From positions 1 to 5,449 of the forward strand of contig JAFVYE010000115.1 of NCBI GenBank assembly GCA_017500745.1: a stretch of DNA of 5,449 nucleotides. The letters run 5' to 3'. This DNA is from Clostridia bacterium (GTDB taxonomy: Bacteria; Bacillota; Clostridia; Christensenellales; CAG-917). A program made the position numbers and the translations under genes. The notes beneath the pieces were generated by a model. The model did no database searches. It was not told where the DNA came from and saw only the letters and a list, made by a program, of their open reading frames with translations. This document shows, in pieces, positions 5,210-5,449 of the stretch. Position 1 is the stretch's first letter. Every line of letters begins with the position of its first letter.

Positions 5210-5238
5210 TTGACAAAACACAATCCGTGTATTATAAT
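5210..5238 (+). promoter_or_regulatory. Perfect-consensus sigma-A promoter of the XRE regulator
   Basis: TTGACA (5210-5215), a 17-base gap and TATAAT (5233-5238) match the sigma-A consensus at all twelve positions. Transcription should start near 5245, leaving a leader of about 18 bases that carries AAGGAGG (5251-5257), five bases before the ATG. Such a strong unregulated promoter would be unusual for a regulator, so repression through the flanking sites is likely. Confidence 0.93.
5218..5230. promoter_or_regulatory. Operator-like site 2 inside the xre promoter spacer
   Basis: ACACAATCCGTGT repeats site 1 with the same arms and a slightly changed centre. It lies wholly between the -35 and -10, where a bound repressor would exclude RNA polymerase. 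Site 1 and site 2 match at 11 of 13 positions. Confidence 0.65.
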
Positions 5239-5262
5239 GTGAACATATCAAAGGAGGATACT

Positions 5263-5449
5263 ATGCTTCATTCATGCTTTCCTGAAAGACTCAAGTCATT
5301 ACGTCAAGAAAAGAACATCAAGCAAAGCGATCTTGCAGAACACCTCAAAGTGACAAAATCTGCGGTTTCTGGCTGGGAAGTTGGCAGAAATCAGCCGAAT
5401 TTTGACATTTTGATTGAGCTTAGCATCTATTTTGAACTTTCTGTTGACT
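5263..5449 (+). CDS. XRE-family helix-turn-helix regulator (3' end outside window)
   Basis: The 62 residues visible begin MLHSCFPERLKSLRQEKNIK. Residues 7-62 form a Cro/C1-type HTH domain: FPERLKSLRQEKNIKQSDLA (helix 1 and start of helix 2), VTKSAVSGWEVGRNQPN (helix 3, about 30-46, with the usual SxWE-G--P turn) and DILIELSIYFELSVD (helix 4 onward). The last four residues match the part that normally runs into a DYLLG-type end of the domain. The ATG at 5263 has a near-perfect AAGGAGG. Whether the protein stops soon after the HTH or carries a C-terminal membrane, dimerisation or peptidase domain cannot be told. Nothing here links it to a phage or mobile element. It is divergent from the marR-type gene, sharing a 195-base control region. 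Confidence 0.92.
   Translation, partial: MLHSCFPERLKSLRQEKNIKQSDLAEHLKVTKSAVSGWEVGRNQPNFDILIELSIYFELSVD

Overview
The window looks like a chromosomal segment from a spore-forming (or recently spore-forming) member of the Clostridia. The evidence is a SpoVT-type regulator, a QueT transporter behind a preQ1-I riboswitch, a clostridial-style DnaD-domain protein paired with a DnaC/DnaI-type loader, strong AGGAGG-like ribosome binding sites, and very A+T-rich spacers between moderately A+T-rich genes. No species can be named from the sequence alone. There is no rRNA, tRNA, CRISPR array, transposase or phage gene.

Layout. Positions 1-1350 hold three genes on the minus strand, read in the order flavin reductase-like protein (862-1350), a small conserved protein of unknown function (597-860, translationally coupled to it) and a SpoVT/AbrB-type regulator (1-501, cut by the window edge). 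Positions 1351-1446 are a divergent control region. Its plus-strand side carries a clear preQ1-I riboswitch whose P2 pseudoknot overlaps the Shine-Dalgarno of queT. This fixes the queT start at a TTG at 1447, not at the longer ATG reading from 1387. queT ends in a strong intrinsic terminator (2029-2059).

Positions 2167-4508 hold a two-gene replication operon: a DnaD-domain primosome protein with an internally duplicated two-part repeat, then an AAA+ helicase loader two bases downstream. It closes with a bidirectional terminator (4535-4562), which also serves the convergent marR-type gene.

Positions 4633-5449 hold two divergent regulators, a MarR-family protein (minus) and an XRE-family helix-turn-helix protein (plus, cut by the window edge), with 195 bases between them. 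Both promoters are near or at sigma-A consensus. The marR promoter places its transcription start at about the first base of the start codon, so the mRNA is probably leaderless, and a 19-base palindrome covers its -10. The xre promoter is a perfect TTGACA-17-TATAAT flanked and split by two ACAC-GTGT operator-like sites. Both genes are therefore probably autoregulated.

I see no clearly new multi-gene system. The most interesting points are the riboswitch that corrects the queT start, the duplicated DnaD module, the leaderless marR promoter/operator, the paired operators at the xre promoter, and the uncharacterised protein coupled to the flavin reductase.
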